This document shows positions 10,657-21,472 of a stretch of DNA of 64,000 bases, piece after piece. Where the stretch lies: contig JAEHOE010000034.1 in NCBI GenBank assembly GCA_016858145.1, forward strand, positions 744,001 to 808,000, written 5' to 3'. Position 1 is the first letter of the stretch. Each line of letters opens with the position of its first letter. Position numbers and translations under genes: made by a program. The stretch comes from Edaphochlamys debaryana (lineage: Eukaryota; Chlorophyta; Chlorophyceae; Chlamydomonadales). The notes under the pieces were generated by a model. That model was given only the letters and a program-made list of their open reading frames with translations, was not told the DNA's origin and made no database searches.

Positions 10657-13194
10657 AGGGGCCCGGCGTGGGCCTGAACAGGGCCCGGCCTGGCCTGGGC
10701 CCCGGGGTGCGCAGCGTGCCCGGTGCGCCGGCTGATCAGCGTGGAGGCCCCTTGGCTGGGTGGCCTCGTGCCGGCCGATGTGCCGCCTGGCCCGGTCCGG
10801 CCGCCCGGCCGGAGGCTCACGAGCGGCTGGCGATGGGCCGCCTTGCACGGCCTGGCCACTTGTCTGGGGCCGGCAGGATATCCGCCGCGGATGCAGCCAA
10901 GCGCGGCGTCGCTGGGAGCGCACCCGGGGTAAGATCGGGCTTTCGCTCGCCGGCGGGCTTTTTACAAGTCTCGGCTGCTCCGACAGGCTCGACAGTAGAG
11001 CTTGCCGGGCAGCGTTGGCGGGGAGCAGCGCTTGGAGCGGCGGCCCGGGCTTGCGGAGGAATCCTTGGCGGCCAAGTTTTGGGATTTGCCGGGCGAGATG
11101 ATCTCCGCGGGTTTCATGGTGAGGTAACCCAGTACCAACATACGCCGCCAGAGTAGAAGCTGATGTGGCGGCAGCGCTTGTACCGCGCACCCACAGCGGT
11201 ACGGGCACACGTGTACGGCATGGCATGTGAAAGGAAAGGAATACGCGAAGACCACAGGGGGTTTCATTTGTGGCGGGGTCTCCCTGTCGGCAGGGCCCTC
11301 GATGTGGCACATGCTGCCGGTACTGCCACTGCACTTGAGAAAGAGATAGGCGGGTTGGGAGCGGAGTGACGTTGCGATCGGCCGCTTGGTTTGCAGCAGC
11401 AAACATACTCCTCAAGCTGGGCCGCACGTCCTCCTGACGGCGGGCTGGAAAGGAAGCACTGACGGATTGGGGAATCAGGGAGCTTGTGGCAGTGACTGGG
11501 GTTCGGGGCTGGCTGGTAGAGCAAGGAAGGCACGAGGAAACGACTGAATGGCCGGGAAGAGAATAAGCGAGCGTGCCTTGTTCGTCCGCGTTGTTCTGTT
11601 GCCTTGGCCGATTTGCCCGTTGCGCGTTGGTGGTGCTCGTTGGTGGTTGAATGATGGCGGGTCGACGGTTGGTCAGGACTGGATCGTGGTCCGGCCCAAG
11701 TTCGCTGAGAGTTACGGCGTGTTTATGTACGCGCCTGCTAGCTGGTCTCCCAACGCAGGTTCATGCTTTCCTCGCACTGAGAATTGGGGCTGCGCCGTGC
11801 GACTACGTGTTGCCTTGGGGCGTCGGCGTGTGCGGAGAGGTGTGTAGGTGTTGTGTGCTCCGGTGTTTGCAGGCATTGTAGGGCCTCCGGAAATGCTTAT
11901 ATGCCACGTTGTTGGGTGTGCTACGGTCTGGATGGGCGGCGTGTGGTGGTTATTCAAGGCTCTGCTGTGCGCGGTTTAGCCGGGCGTCGTTTGCCGGTCC
12001 AGCCAGTGAAGCTATACTACTTGTTGACAGTTGTCATAATCAACAAGGGACCTGCCGCTTGTCCCGCCTCGCCTAACTTCCTCTTCTTTCCTGAGTCTAA
12101 ACTGAGGGCGGTCTCTCGCCACGGCCGAACCCATCGTGTGGCATGTTGCCCCAGAGGGCCGTGAGGGCCGGCTGCCACCGGGCGGCATGCGGCTGTGTGT
12201 GACGTGGTGCGCGCTTTCTGTGGGAGGGTGTGGGTGTGGGTGGCATGGCAGGTGCGCGGGTGGGCATGGTGGATGCATGGGGCGCTATCCTAGGCCGTTG
12301 TCACGTTCAAGCGCTTGCTGGCTTGGCGCCTGGCCAAGGCCAAGCGTAGGTTTCGGGGGGGCGCGGCCTGTGGTGTGCTTTCCCTAGTACCGTCTTGTGA
12401 GGCGCGGTAGTCGTGGTGGCGGGAAATCTGGTTATGCATAGACACCGCGTGTGCGGTTGCGGGCTGGATTGATGCGGGATCTGGGGCGTGTGCTGGTGTG
12501 CGAGGAGACGCTTCGTACTGGCGGGGGGTACACTTGCGGCTGGCTACCACAGCTGCTTCTGCCTTTGATTACAGTCAACTGGCACAGTCAACTGGCGAAC
12601 CGGGGCCTGCGGGGGGGCCAAACTAACGTCCTCGTGACCATTAATATTCATCCGGAGGGCGTGCTAAGGTCGTGAGGAAGAAACAATATGAAGGCGCGAG
12701 CCGCCATGTCCTGCCGCAGTCCCGGCATGTAACTGTGCGGGTCGTCGTTGTAAGGCACCAACCTTCACTGCCTCCACCCAGCGTCCCAGCCTACCCCTAC
12801 CTGGACAGCACTCGGCACTCGAAGTTTGGGACTGTCGCCGTGTCACAGCTCACAGGCCAGCGATATGCAGGAGGGGCCAGGGCATGGCCAGTCGGCGGCA
12901 GGACGGTGGCCTGACAGCAAGCATCCCAGTACCGTATGCCAGAAGTTGGGATTGCGGCAGTAGTTACAGCCTTCTGGAGGTAGAAATCTAGGCGGTCAGG
13001 TCGATGGTGTCGATGCGGAAAGACGGATGGAGCCGAGTGAATGAGTGATGGACGGGGGAGGCAGGCGGGCGAGTGCGGGCGTGTGCTGGCGCAGCGTTCC
13101 CCGCCCCGTTCCCGCCTTTTCCTGCCATTTGGTCCCAGGGACGTCCCGCGAGCAGCTGCAGCTACAAACACGCTCTCCATACCATATAAACAGC
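10657..13194. other. 2.5-kb gene-poor interval
   Basis: It contains the presumed 3' UTR of the ARM-TIR-SAM gene and the promoter of LRR gene A. I see no TGTAA in the first kilobase, no phase-consistent exons and no recognisable domain on either strand. A long minus-strand open frame at 10510-11427 has no motif and overlaps real coding sequence at its right end. Confidence 0.45.
13111..13156 (+). promoter_or_regulatory. Upstream block shared by LRR genes A and B
   Basis: CCCGCCTTTT (13111-13120) and GTCCCGCGAGCAGC (13143-13156) recur upstream of gene B at 16261-16270 and 16281-16294, with different spacing. The duplication therefore includes part of the 5' region, presumably promoter or 5' UTR. 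Confidence 0.5.
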
Positions 13195-15110
13195 ATGGCT
13201 TCTAAGTCTTCACCTGCGGGCAGCGGTCACGCTAGCTTCACCGACATGCTTCACGCGCTGCCGAGTGCCGCTAGAGAGACCATCGCTCACGGCATCGGTT
13301 GTAGTCCTGACAATCGACACGCGCGTCTGGCCTGCAAGGCGCTGAAGGACGTGGTGGATGGCGAAGTCGTTGACGACGACGGCCAAGATTACATGCCCAG
13401 CCAGCTTGAGCCCAGCACAGCTACTGGACATGTGCCGCGATGACCGCTGGCTGCAGCGGTGGCCGCGATGCTGCAAGGTCAACCTCCAGGTCCACGACTA
13501 TGGCACGCTTGTGATCCCGTTCGCCGCCATCCCCCACGACGAGGCCCGCCGCATCACCACGCTCCACGTCGCCTGCGGCGACGAGGATCCCCTCAACGGT
13601 GGCCACCTACTGGCTCTCCTGCAGCGGCTGCCGAGGCTGGAGCTGCTGGGGTTGTGGACGCCTGCCCCTGCCGACGACGACCCCCACTTCCCCCTGGCGC
13701 TTTCCATGCTGCCGAACCTCACAGCGCTGCGGCTCGGCGACCTCCATGGCGTGACGCTCATTCCCCGCAGCCTCTGGGGGCAGCTGACGCGCCTGGAGCT
13801 GAACAACCGGATGTGGTATCACCAACCGCCCTGCTCATTCATCACCGACGCCTTCTCCCAACTGACTGCTTTGCGCCGACTGACCCTCAAACCCGAGCGA
13901 GAACGCGGCTACTTCTGCTGTGAGGACGTGCTCGAGCTTCTGGAGTCAGTGCCACGCTCGGTGGAGCAGCTCGACATGTGGAAGGTGGATCCCATGCCCA
14001 GGCCAGTGCACTGCTTTCTGGAGGCGGGCCAACTACAGACCGTGCAGGTTTCAGACCGCATCGGAGGCGTGGTAACACTTGAGGGGCTCAGCGAACTCAT
14101 CAAGACAGCGCTCCTTCCAAGCTCCAAGCTGGGGCCGCGACTGCCCCGTTTGGAGATCAACGGACCCTTCTGCCTGACCAAGCCCCGAATCCCTGCCCCC
14201 ACGGCAGCGTTCTTCGGCCGCTGTGATACCATAGCTCTTGACGAGCTCATAACTTCCTTCAGCGCCCAGAGCACCGTCTCGGCCATCCGGCTTCTTGGGA
14301 TGCCGGCAGTGCTGTCATCGCGCCAAAGCCGGATCTGGTCCGTCACCCTTGGCGGCACCGCCAGGGGGCCTGGAGGCCCCCGTCAAGCCCCGGTGCCCCC
14401 AGGCGTCTTGCTGCTGCGAGCCGTGCAGCGGGTGGCAGCTGCCGCTACTGCCTACGGCTCCAACGTCCTCCTCACCGGGCCCCCGCTGCAAAGCCTGCTT
14501 GCGGACCCAACGGCCCTCAAAGCATGGCTAGAAGAACTCACAACCAACGCCCGCGGGGACACGGGCAGTGCCTACGATGGAAGCTGCCCCTGGCTTGACT
14601 ACTGCGCCCTACGCCCTGTCGGAGCTCTCGTGCTCAGCAGTTCCCTTGTGGGGCCAGATGCCCTGATCCGAGAGGCCAGACGACTGGTGCAGGGCGGCAG
14701 CAGCAGCGGCCCGGGGTTCGAAGCGTGGCAGACCGACCTACAGTGGGAGAAGGCCGTGGGGCAGGTGCGGTGGGTGGGTTGGTTGGTGGGCGGGCGGGGC
14801 CCTTGCACCCAGAGCCTGTCAGCTAGGGAGGCGGGCTGCGCCGTCGAGCAACGTGGTTCCGCCGCCCCAACAAATGGTCTCTGGAGCTGCAATTCATCTC
14901 GTGCCCCCCCTCTTCCCTCGGATGCAGGTGCTGCAAGCTCTGTGGGACGGCGAGGAGAGCTGGGGACCGGAGAGCGCCAGCGGCGGGGCCGGGGCGTCCG
15001 GCAGCAGCGGCCAGGGCGGCGGCAGCGAGGGCGGGGAGCTGGACCGTTTGCAGATTCTGCTGGAGTCGTGGGACGGCGTGAGGAGTGCGGTGCAGGAGGG
15101 CAGGCTGTAA
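13195..15110 (+). pseudogene. F-box-like / LRR protein, tandem paralogue A, 5' frameshift
   Basis: The model starts at the ATG at 13195, where the N-terminus matches gene B almost exactly (GHASFTDMLHALPSAARE, then ARLACKALK), an F-box-like pattern. Exon 1 runs to 14764, exon 2 is 14928-15110, with a 163-nt GT-AG phase-0 intron. At about 13366-13396, gene A has 13 extra nucleotides relative to gene B, so the N-terminal frame shifts and ends early, while the LRR body continues in the next frame from about 13358. The body has regular leucine-rich segments (LLALLQRLPRLELLGLW, LPNLTALRLGDLHGV, WGQLTRLELN). The last exon encodes a Gly/Ser-rich spacer and the tail LQILLESWDGVRSAVQEGRL. Unless translation starts at the downstream ATG 13358, giving an LRR protein without the F-box-like part, A is a recent pseudogene. 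TGTAA overlaps its stop codon. Confidence 0.75.
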
Positions 15111-16347
15111 CGACCTCGGGCCAGATGTACCTAGGCTGCTGTGGGCTGAGTGGGGTCAGACGACATGCCTGCGGGATAGGAGGGAAGCTCTGCGCTGCAG
15201 CATGACCTAGGTTGGGGGCTGTGCCGCCGCCTGACGGCAGTGGCTTGGGCAGGGCGAAGTGGGCTGGAGCACTGGTCAGGACAGCGAGGACACGCTTCCA
15301 GATACCGGAAGAGCTGGGAGCGGGAGTTGGACCTGGGCACGTTCACAGGGCTCGTTCGCTAGCTGTTTGACATGACACCCCGGTTATGGGGACGTGGTAC
15401 ACTGGAGCATAAGTGTGGGGTTTGGAGGTGTCTGAAGGGCTGAACTTGAGCCTTCTTCTGTTAGCGGTACAGGCTGGCTTGTTTGGCTGAGGGACCGCTG
15501 GCTGGTAGCTAGGCAATGCATGCTGACGGTACCGATAGCATCATGGTGGGGTCAGTTCTGGCCGTGTGGAGGGGGCTGTGGTGTCTGCCTGCGTTGCGGG
15601 GCGGCGAAAGAGATTCGGCGGAAGGAAGATCGGTCCAGGCTTAGGACGCCCCTCTGCTGTTGCGGGCTTGCTTTATCGTGTTTCTGCTTTGTTGTTGAAT
15701 TGTTTCAGGTGCCGCAGTTTGCCAGCGGGTAGGAGTGCAGTGGCTACGAGAGCCTAGGGTTACGCTCAAGGGATCCCTGAGCAGATGACGAGGCGCCAGG
15801 GACGGTTCACCCCTGACCCGGCTCTCTCCCGGGGCGCGTGTGCAGGGTGCCTGGCTTTGTGTACGGGGTTCGCCGCGTGCGTGCGGCTTCTGCCCGTCCC
15901 TGCCTCGGGAGGGGTGCGGTGGGGTGGCTGCCTCTGTTGGGCTTGGTGTTGGCGCTGGCCGTGGTCCCCTGCTTCCCTACCCGGCTTCCCCTTGCCTTCT
16001 CCAGCGATGGTCGGCCAGTTTAATGCTTGGGGGTGTTGTCAGCACAAGGGACGGTCCACCCTTGGCCACCGGAAACTCCAGCAGTCCTTGCTTACGCCCC
16101 GCAACGACAGCCAGCGGCCCATGACCCTTTGACTTTCGCTGCTGCATTGCGTCCCCCTGCGGCCGGGCCGGAGCGGCCATCCAGCCCAACGCAAGACCCC
16201 CGCGGCCATCCAGCCCAACGCAAGACCCCCGCGGCCATCCAGCCCAACGCAAGCCCCGATCCCGCCTTTTTGGCCAGGCCGTCCCGCGAGCAGCAGCCAC
16301 TACCAACGTAAGCCTTGCCACACACTCTATAATTTCATGCAACTCCA
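15111..16347. other. Spacer between LRR paralogues A and B
   Basis: About 1.2 kb without a convincing gene. It holds the 29-nt tandem repeat at 16173-16256 and the shared upstream block of gene B. Homology to the A locus extends only about 20 nt past the stop codon. Confidence 0.5.
16173..16256 (+). repeat. 29-nt tandem repeat, almost three copies
   Basis: The unit GCGGCCATCCAGCCCAACGC plus AAGACCCCC is repeated at 16173-16201, 16202-16230 and 16231-16256. The last copy is slightly shortened. It lies about 100 nt upstream of gene B's ATG and is absent from the corresponding position of gene A. Confidence 0.85.
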
Positions 16348-18099
16348 ATGGCTTGCGACTCTTCATCTGCGGGCAGCGGTCACGCTAGCTTCACCGACAT
16401 GCTTCACGCGCTGCCGAGTGCCGCTAGGGAAATCATCGCTCACGGCATTCGTGGTATCTCAGACAAACGAAACGCTCGTCTGGCCTGCAAGGCGCTCAAG
16501 AGCACGCTGGATGGCGAAATCGTCAAAACTACGTGGCCAGCCGGCCTGAGCCCTAAGAAGCTGCTGGACACATGCCACGACGGCTTCTGGCTGCAGCGGT
16601 GGCCGCGGTGCTGCAAGGTCCGACTCCGGGTCGACGACTATGGCGCGCTCGTGATCCCTTTCGCCGCCGTCCCAATGGACGAGGCCCGACGCATCACCAA
16701 GCTCCACGTCTGCAGCGACAACGAGGGTCCCCTCAACGGAGGCAACCTACTGGCTCTCCTGCAGCGGCTGCCGAGGCTGGAGCTGCTGGGGTTGTGGACG
16801 ACGGCACCTGCGGCCGCCGAACCCGTCTTCCCCCTGGCGCTCTCCGTGCTGCCGAACCTCACAGCGCTTCGGCTCGGCGACTTCCAGAGCGTGACGCGCA
16901 TTCCCCGCAGCCTCTGGGGGCAGCTGACGCGCTTAGAGGTCAACCCACGGGAACGACCGGGCCCGCCCCCGGTTAAGGACCTGATCCATGTCATCGTGGA
17001 GTTGACGTCCCTGCGCCGACTGACCCTTGTCCCGGAACTGGAGTACGACGACTTCTCTTGCGAGGATACGCTTCAAATTCTCGACGCGTTGCCTAGCTCG
17101 GTGGAGCAGCTCGACCTGTGGAAGGTGGCTCCCATGCTCAGGCTAGTGCACTGCTACCTGGAGGCTGGCCGCCTGACTGAAGTGCATGTTTCGGAGGAGT
17201 ATGCCGACACTATCACGCTCGAGGAGATCTCCACCTTCGTCACCACAGCACTGCTGCCGAGCTCCAAGCTGGGGCCGCGACTGCACCGCCTGAAGATCGA
17301 CGGACCCTTGTGGCTGATCGAGGGCTTCCCTGTTCCTGGCCCCACGGCAGCGTTCTTCCGCCGCTGCGACAGCATCACCCTGGACCACCTGACGACCGAG
17401 GTCAGCGCCCAGAGCACCGTCTCCGTCATCCGGCACCTTGGCATGCCAGAAGAACTGTCTTGGGGCGAGCGCAGGATCTGGTCCGTCAGGCTTGGCGGCA
17501 CCGCCAGGGGGCGCGGAGGCTCCCTGCCAGCCCCGGTGCCCCCAGGCGTCTTGCTGCAGCGCGCCTTGCAGCGGATGGCAGCAAGCACCAAGTCCTACCG
17601 CCCCTACGTCGTCCTCACCGGGCCCCCCCTGCTCAGCCTGCTCGCTGTCCCAGCCGCCCTCAAGGCATGGCTGCAGCAGCTAACCGCCAACCTGCAGGCG
17701 CAGATGGATGCCAGATTCCAAGGGCTCAACTTTGGCGTCGGGCTCAGTTTCTGCACGCTAAGCCCTGCTGGAGCTGTCATTGTCCGCGGTGACTTTATGG
17801 TGCCAGATGTCCTGATCCGAGAGGCCAGACGACTGGTGCAGGGCGGGAGCGGCGGCGGTTGTGGTATTGAGGCCTGGCAGACCAACTTGGAGTGGGAGCA
17901 GGTCGTGGGGCAGGTGCGGCGGGTGGGCAAGGCTCGGCCGCGTGGTATCTGCAAGCTCTGCGGGACGGCGAGGAGAGCTGGGGACCGGAGAGCGCCAGCG
18001 GCGGGGCCGGGGCGTCCGGCAGCAGCGGCCAGGGCGGCGGCAGCGAGGGCGGGGAGCTGGACCGTTTGCAGATTCTGCTGGAGTCGTGGGACGGCGTGA
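16348..18099 (+). CDS. F-box-like / LRR protein, tandem paralogue B, altered C-terminus
   Basis: One open frame of 583 residues begins at 16348. It carries an intact F-box-like start (GHASFTDMLHALPSAARE, ARLACKALKSTLDGEI) and the same LRR body as gene A (LLALLQRLPRLELLGLW, WGQLTRLEVN). Gene A's intron position is preserved here at 17913/17914 (GGGCAG then GTGCGG), but only about 31 nt of it remain and the CAG acceptor is gone. Without splicing the frame runs through it and the last about 60 residues become Arg/Ala-rich (CKLCGTARRAGDRRA), stopping at 18099. The ancestral last exon (17945-18128, ending LLESWDGVRSAVQEGRL as in A) is still nearly identical in DNA but out of frame. The protein could still be made and fold up to the last repeat. 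Role unknown, presumed substrate receptor-like. Confidence 0.75.
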   Translation: MACDSSSAGSGHASFTDMLHALPSAAREIIAHGIRGISDKRNARLACKALKSTLDGEIVKTTWPAGLSPKKLLDTCHDGFWLQRWPRCCKVRLRVDDYGALVIPFAAVPMDEARRITKLHVCSDNEGPLNGGNLLALLQRLPRLELLGLWTTAPAAAEPVFPLALSVLPNLTALRLGDFQSVTRIPRSLWGQLTRLEVNPRERPGPPPVKDLIHVIVELTSLRRLTLVPELEYDDFSCEDTLQILDALPSSVEQLDLWKVAPMLRLVHCYLEAGRLTEVHVSEEYADTITLEEISTFVTTALLPSSKLGPRLHRLKIDGPLWLIEGFPVPGPTAAFFRRCDSITLDHLTTEVSAQSTVSVIRHLGMPEELSWGERRIWSVRLGGTARGRGGSLPAPVPPGVLLQRALQRMAASTKSYRPYVVLTGPPLLSLLAVPAALKAWLQQLTANLQAQMDARFQGLNFGVGLSFCTLSPAGAVIVRGDFMVPDVLIREARRLVQGGSGGGCGIEAWQTNLEWEQVVGQVRRVGKARPRGICKLCGTARRAGDRRAPAAGPGRPAAAARAAAARAGSWTVCRFCWSRGTA

Positions 18100-18128
18100 G
18101 GAGTGCGGTGCAGGAGGGCAGGCTGTAA
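17914..18128 (+). other. Vestigial intron and out-of-frame ancestral last exon of gene B
   Basis: 17914-17944 is the remnant of an intron that is 163 nt in gene A; most of it, including the 3' splice AG, is deleted. 17945-18128 is the former last exon, nearly identical to 14928-15110 of gene A but now read in another frame. Confidence 0.7.
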
Positions 18129-18970
18129 CGACCTCGGGCCATAACTGCACTGTGGACTGAATGACTATCGCTCGTACACCGCTTACCGCCTTGACATCAC
18201 GGCGGGGAGGCGATGGCACCGGGTTGGAAGGGCTGAAGGCTGCGCACTCTTCGCGTCCGTTGTGGGTTCGCCAAGGGTCTACTGTGGTGTTTGACTTAAC
18301 TTCATTGGCGAACAAGCGAGGTCCCGGCTGTGGAAGCTGTGGGGCTAGGCAAGGACAGAGGCGGGCGATCTGACAGGGGTTGGCACGGGTGGCTGTCACG
18401 GGCCTTGGTGGCTGTCGTGGTTGGCTGACGCGTGTGTGTGGCTGCCTACGAGCAGCCCGTTTACACCAGTACTAGTGGCTGACAAAAGATCAAGCTTTGG
18501 GCCTGGCCATGTTGTACGCAGGTTGTGTCGGTCTGGTGCATGGTGGCCTGCGTGAGGCCAGCACGGGAGGAGTGCCTTACACGCACACCACATGCAACGT
18601 GCACTTGAGGTCATGACACTCTCGCCATCCGTCTCGCCCCGTCTGTTCCCGTCGTAGATCGTCCCGTGTGGTTGATACCATGAGCGGTCACGAGCTTCAC
18701 AAACTCAAGGTAGCTGGCGACCGAATGAGTGTAGTCAGAGCAAAATGCGGTGCTGGTGCTGGTGGAGCGTTGGACTGACACCTTATCCGCTTGGCCAAAC
18801 ACGAGCAACAAGTCATGAGACTCTCACCATTCGTCTGGCCACCTTGGCCCCGTCGTAAGGTCCTCTTTCCTTTCAATTCTAGCCCCCTGACTAGCCACAC
18901 GCAGCCCCCAGTGCAGGCCCCCGCTCAAGCCCCTTCCCAATCTGGCTAAGTGTCTAGGCCACCCGCCGCA
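18129..18970. other. Convergent intergenic region
   Basis: It separates gene B (+) from the methyltransferase-fold gene (-). It should contain the 3' UTRs of both. A minus-strand TGTAA candidate lies at 18577-18581. No gene seen. Confidence 0.5.
18577..18581 (-). promoter_or_regulatory. Putative polyadenylation signal TGTAA
   Basis: It lies about 390 nt beyond the stop codon of the minus-strand ICMT/PEMT-fold gene, a typical distance for green-algal 3' UTRs. A second candidate lies near 18462-18466. Confidence 0.45.
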
Positions 18971-21151
18971 CTACACCAGGAACGGCACAAACTTCTTCGT
19001 CCTCCGCACGTAGTCGCTGTAGTACACCCCAAACTTCTCGCCAAGCACCGTGTGCTCCAGTGCCGTACGGCGCTTGTAGTACAGCACGCACACCAGCAGC
19101 ATCAGCAGCGCCACCAGGGGCGAGTGCAGCCACATGCCGTACGAGAAGAACAGCAGCATGTACGATGTGTAGATGGGGTGCTGCATGAAGCGGTACGGCC
19201 CGCTCGTGACCAGGTGCTCGGGCGCCGACACCCTGCGGTGCGTTGGGGCAGCCAGCATCAGCAAAGCGTGATGTAGGCTTCAGCTCAGCACACCGCCAAA
19301 GCTACGGCCCTGCAGAGCTAACCTGCGTGCTGTGGCGTCCGCAACCCTAGACCACACCCAGACGCTCGCCGATCCCGGCGGCACCCGACCCGGCCGCCAG
19401 TACGACAGATCCCCACCTGTCGTACGCCGCCCCCAGCTCGAAGCTGGCGGCCAGGTTGAGCAGGGTGGCCAGGCCCATGCCCACTGCCCCCACCAGGTCG
19501 TACAGGGTGGTGCCTGGGTCGGAGGGGGGCACCCGGGCAGAGGAATTGGTAAGCTATACTATAGCTGGATGGATAGGCCTACACGGCTACATGGACAGAC
19601 TCCCTATGTGAAGACAAAAGGAGGTGCACGTGGGTTACAAATCGCGCCTGGACCTAGCCATGGGTCGGGCCCCACCCATGGAGATGACGTTGGTGTACAG
19701 CACCAGCCCCGTGTAGCGGTACATGGCGTACATGTGCAGCAGCGGTACGAGCGTCACGAAGCCCAGGAAGGCCAGGCGGTCCTTCCACGACGCCACCTAC
19801 ACAAGGGAACCATGCACTGTCAATTGCAACAGATGGAGCAGGCATGGCAGGGCACTGAGGCTATATGGTCACCCTAGCCTAGGCCGTCGGCCATGCCGGG
19901 ATCTGGTGCGGAGGGCACCACTGCGGAGCGTGACTATTAAGGCAGCGCACCTGGCGGTCCTTGCTGCGCGGCGTGAGGCTGCCGTACCGCAGCATGCGCA
20001 GCACAGAGCCCAGTCCGAAGAAGGCGAAATAGGCGGCGAAGGTGACTAATGGCCGGTGCAGGCCCAGGCCGCCGTCGTGTACGACGGCAGGGAGGAGCAG
20101 CAGCAGCGCCAGTACCACCACCAGCTGGATGACCTGGGGTGGAGGGCGAGGGACGGCGGGCGAGAAGGCGGGCGCGAAGGCGGACGGTCGGTACGGGGCG
20201 GAGCAGGAGGACGCAAGCAGGAGGTGAGTCAAAAGCTGGTGCGCTCAGCTGGGGAAAACGGGGTTGAGAGCGACAGAGCAGAAAGCTGGTTCGAGCGGTT
20301 CGGCTGGGCATGGCGGTATGAGCTGTCTACACCAGAGCTGACCGGATCTCGATCCCCTGTCCCGCCTCTGTGCAACACGCGCGGCAGCGTCCGGTATGAG
20401 CCCGGGCTGCCCAACCGCAGAGATGCCGCCCCGAGGCCCACCTGTGCGACCCCCTTAAGAAACTGCACCGCCGGGTTGGGCCCCGCGGACTCAGTCGTCA
20501 CTCGCTCAAGGGTGGTGACAAAGCTTGGGTCAGAGGCCTGGGAGGAGCAGTCATGAACAGGGACGCGCATGCGTTGGTGCATGACGACTGATGAGGCTGG
20601 CACATATGCCATGTGCGCTGTGACAGGGCAGTAGGTTCCCTGGAAGCAGCCTCGCAAGCCCCAAAGCCCCCGCTTGCCTTGCGGGCGGCCTCCTCCTTCC
20701 GCCGGGCCTCGAACTTCTCGACCCACCACAGGGGCTTCTCGCCCGGTGGCGGCTTCCAGGCCCGCGCGAAGCCGTCATCAGCGGCAGCAGAGGCAGCCGA
20801 TACCGGGCTGAGTGGTTGGGGCGTAGCTGAAGGTGGGGCCGAGGCTGGGGAAGGGCCGGGGCTGCTCCCATCAGCGCCGGGTGCGGCGGGGATGGCGGGG
20901 GTCTCGGAGCCGGGCGCTGCTACCGGCGGAGCGTGCCCCGCCGTCCCTGATGAACCTGTGGTGCTCCCCGAGGGCCCGGGCTGCTCTGCTGCCCTACGGC
21001 AGACGGAGACCGGCCGCCGCAGCCCATCGCGGATGGAAGGTCGCGTGGAAAGAACTGGCAACCTATGGTGCGTGCACTGTGTTATTAGTGCCCTGTGCAC
21101 TCGTCGGTGCGCGCTGCTGCGGCCACTGGCCAGGCGCGAACTTGGGAGCAT
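18971..21151 (-). CDS. ICMT/PEMT-type membrane methyltransferase family protein, probably plastid-targeted
   Basis: Six minus-strand exons join in phase to 410 residues: 21151-20678, 20537-20442, 20133-19951, 19796-19676, 19513-19417, 19232-18971. The first intron uses a GC donor (AAG|GCAAGC). Residues ~1-60 are basic and Ser/Ala-rich, like a transit peptide, followed by a Pro/Ala/Ser-rich linker. Hydrophobic helices follow (VIQLVVVLALLLLLPAVV, VTFAAYFAFFGLGSVL). The last exon has the family signature: LVTSGPYRFMQHPIYTSYML, then LEHTVLGEKFGVYYSDY. Isoprenylcysteine carboxyl methyltransferases and PE N-methyltransferases share this fold and use S-adenosylmethionine at the membrane. The usual RHP reads QHP here and the usual EE pair reads EH, so activity or substrate may differ. 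Substrate cannot be told from sequence. Confidence 0.82.
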
Positions 21152-21472
21152 TGGAAGCTTCGGCTTTGGCACGCGAAGCCGCACCGCCACAGTGCAGTAA
21201 GGAGTGTTCAGTATCGGGTCAGTATGGCGGCACTGGCAAATTGGCCCAACTAGGGTCGCTGGGGTCGCCCTTTGCATTGTGCAGCTCGCGCAACATGGCG
21301 TTTCCTAGGCTCCTGGCGGGCCGACTTAAGTATACATCGTTCGCTACACGCACACATGTAGTCTAGCACGACCGGCAGTTGCAGTCAGCATAGTCGCAGC
21401 ACACACACATGACCGGTAAAGTCCCCGTGAGCACAAGTGGCAGCACACTCTAGCGACGGTGCAGTCGCCGAC
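21152..21472. other. Bidirectional promoter interval
   Basis: About 320 bp lie between the divergent starts at 21151 (-) and 21473 (+). No TATA box is obvious. Confidence 0.4.

Noticed and set aside
10510..11427. 305-codon minus-strand open frame
   Set aside because: Overlaps the last coding exon of the ARM-TIR-SAM gene, has no motif and irregular codon use.
13178..13194. TATA box (CATATAAA) just before gene A
   Set aside because: It lies only about 10 nt from the proposed ATG, too close to act as a normal TATA box for that start.
16173..16256. CRISPR array
   Set aside because: The 29-nt units are directly abutting without spacers, in a eukaryotic genome.
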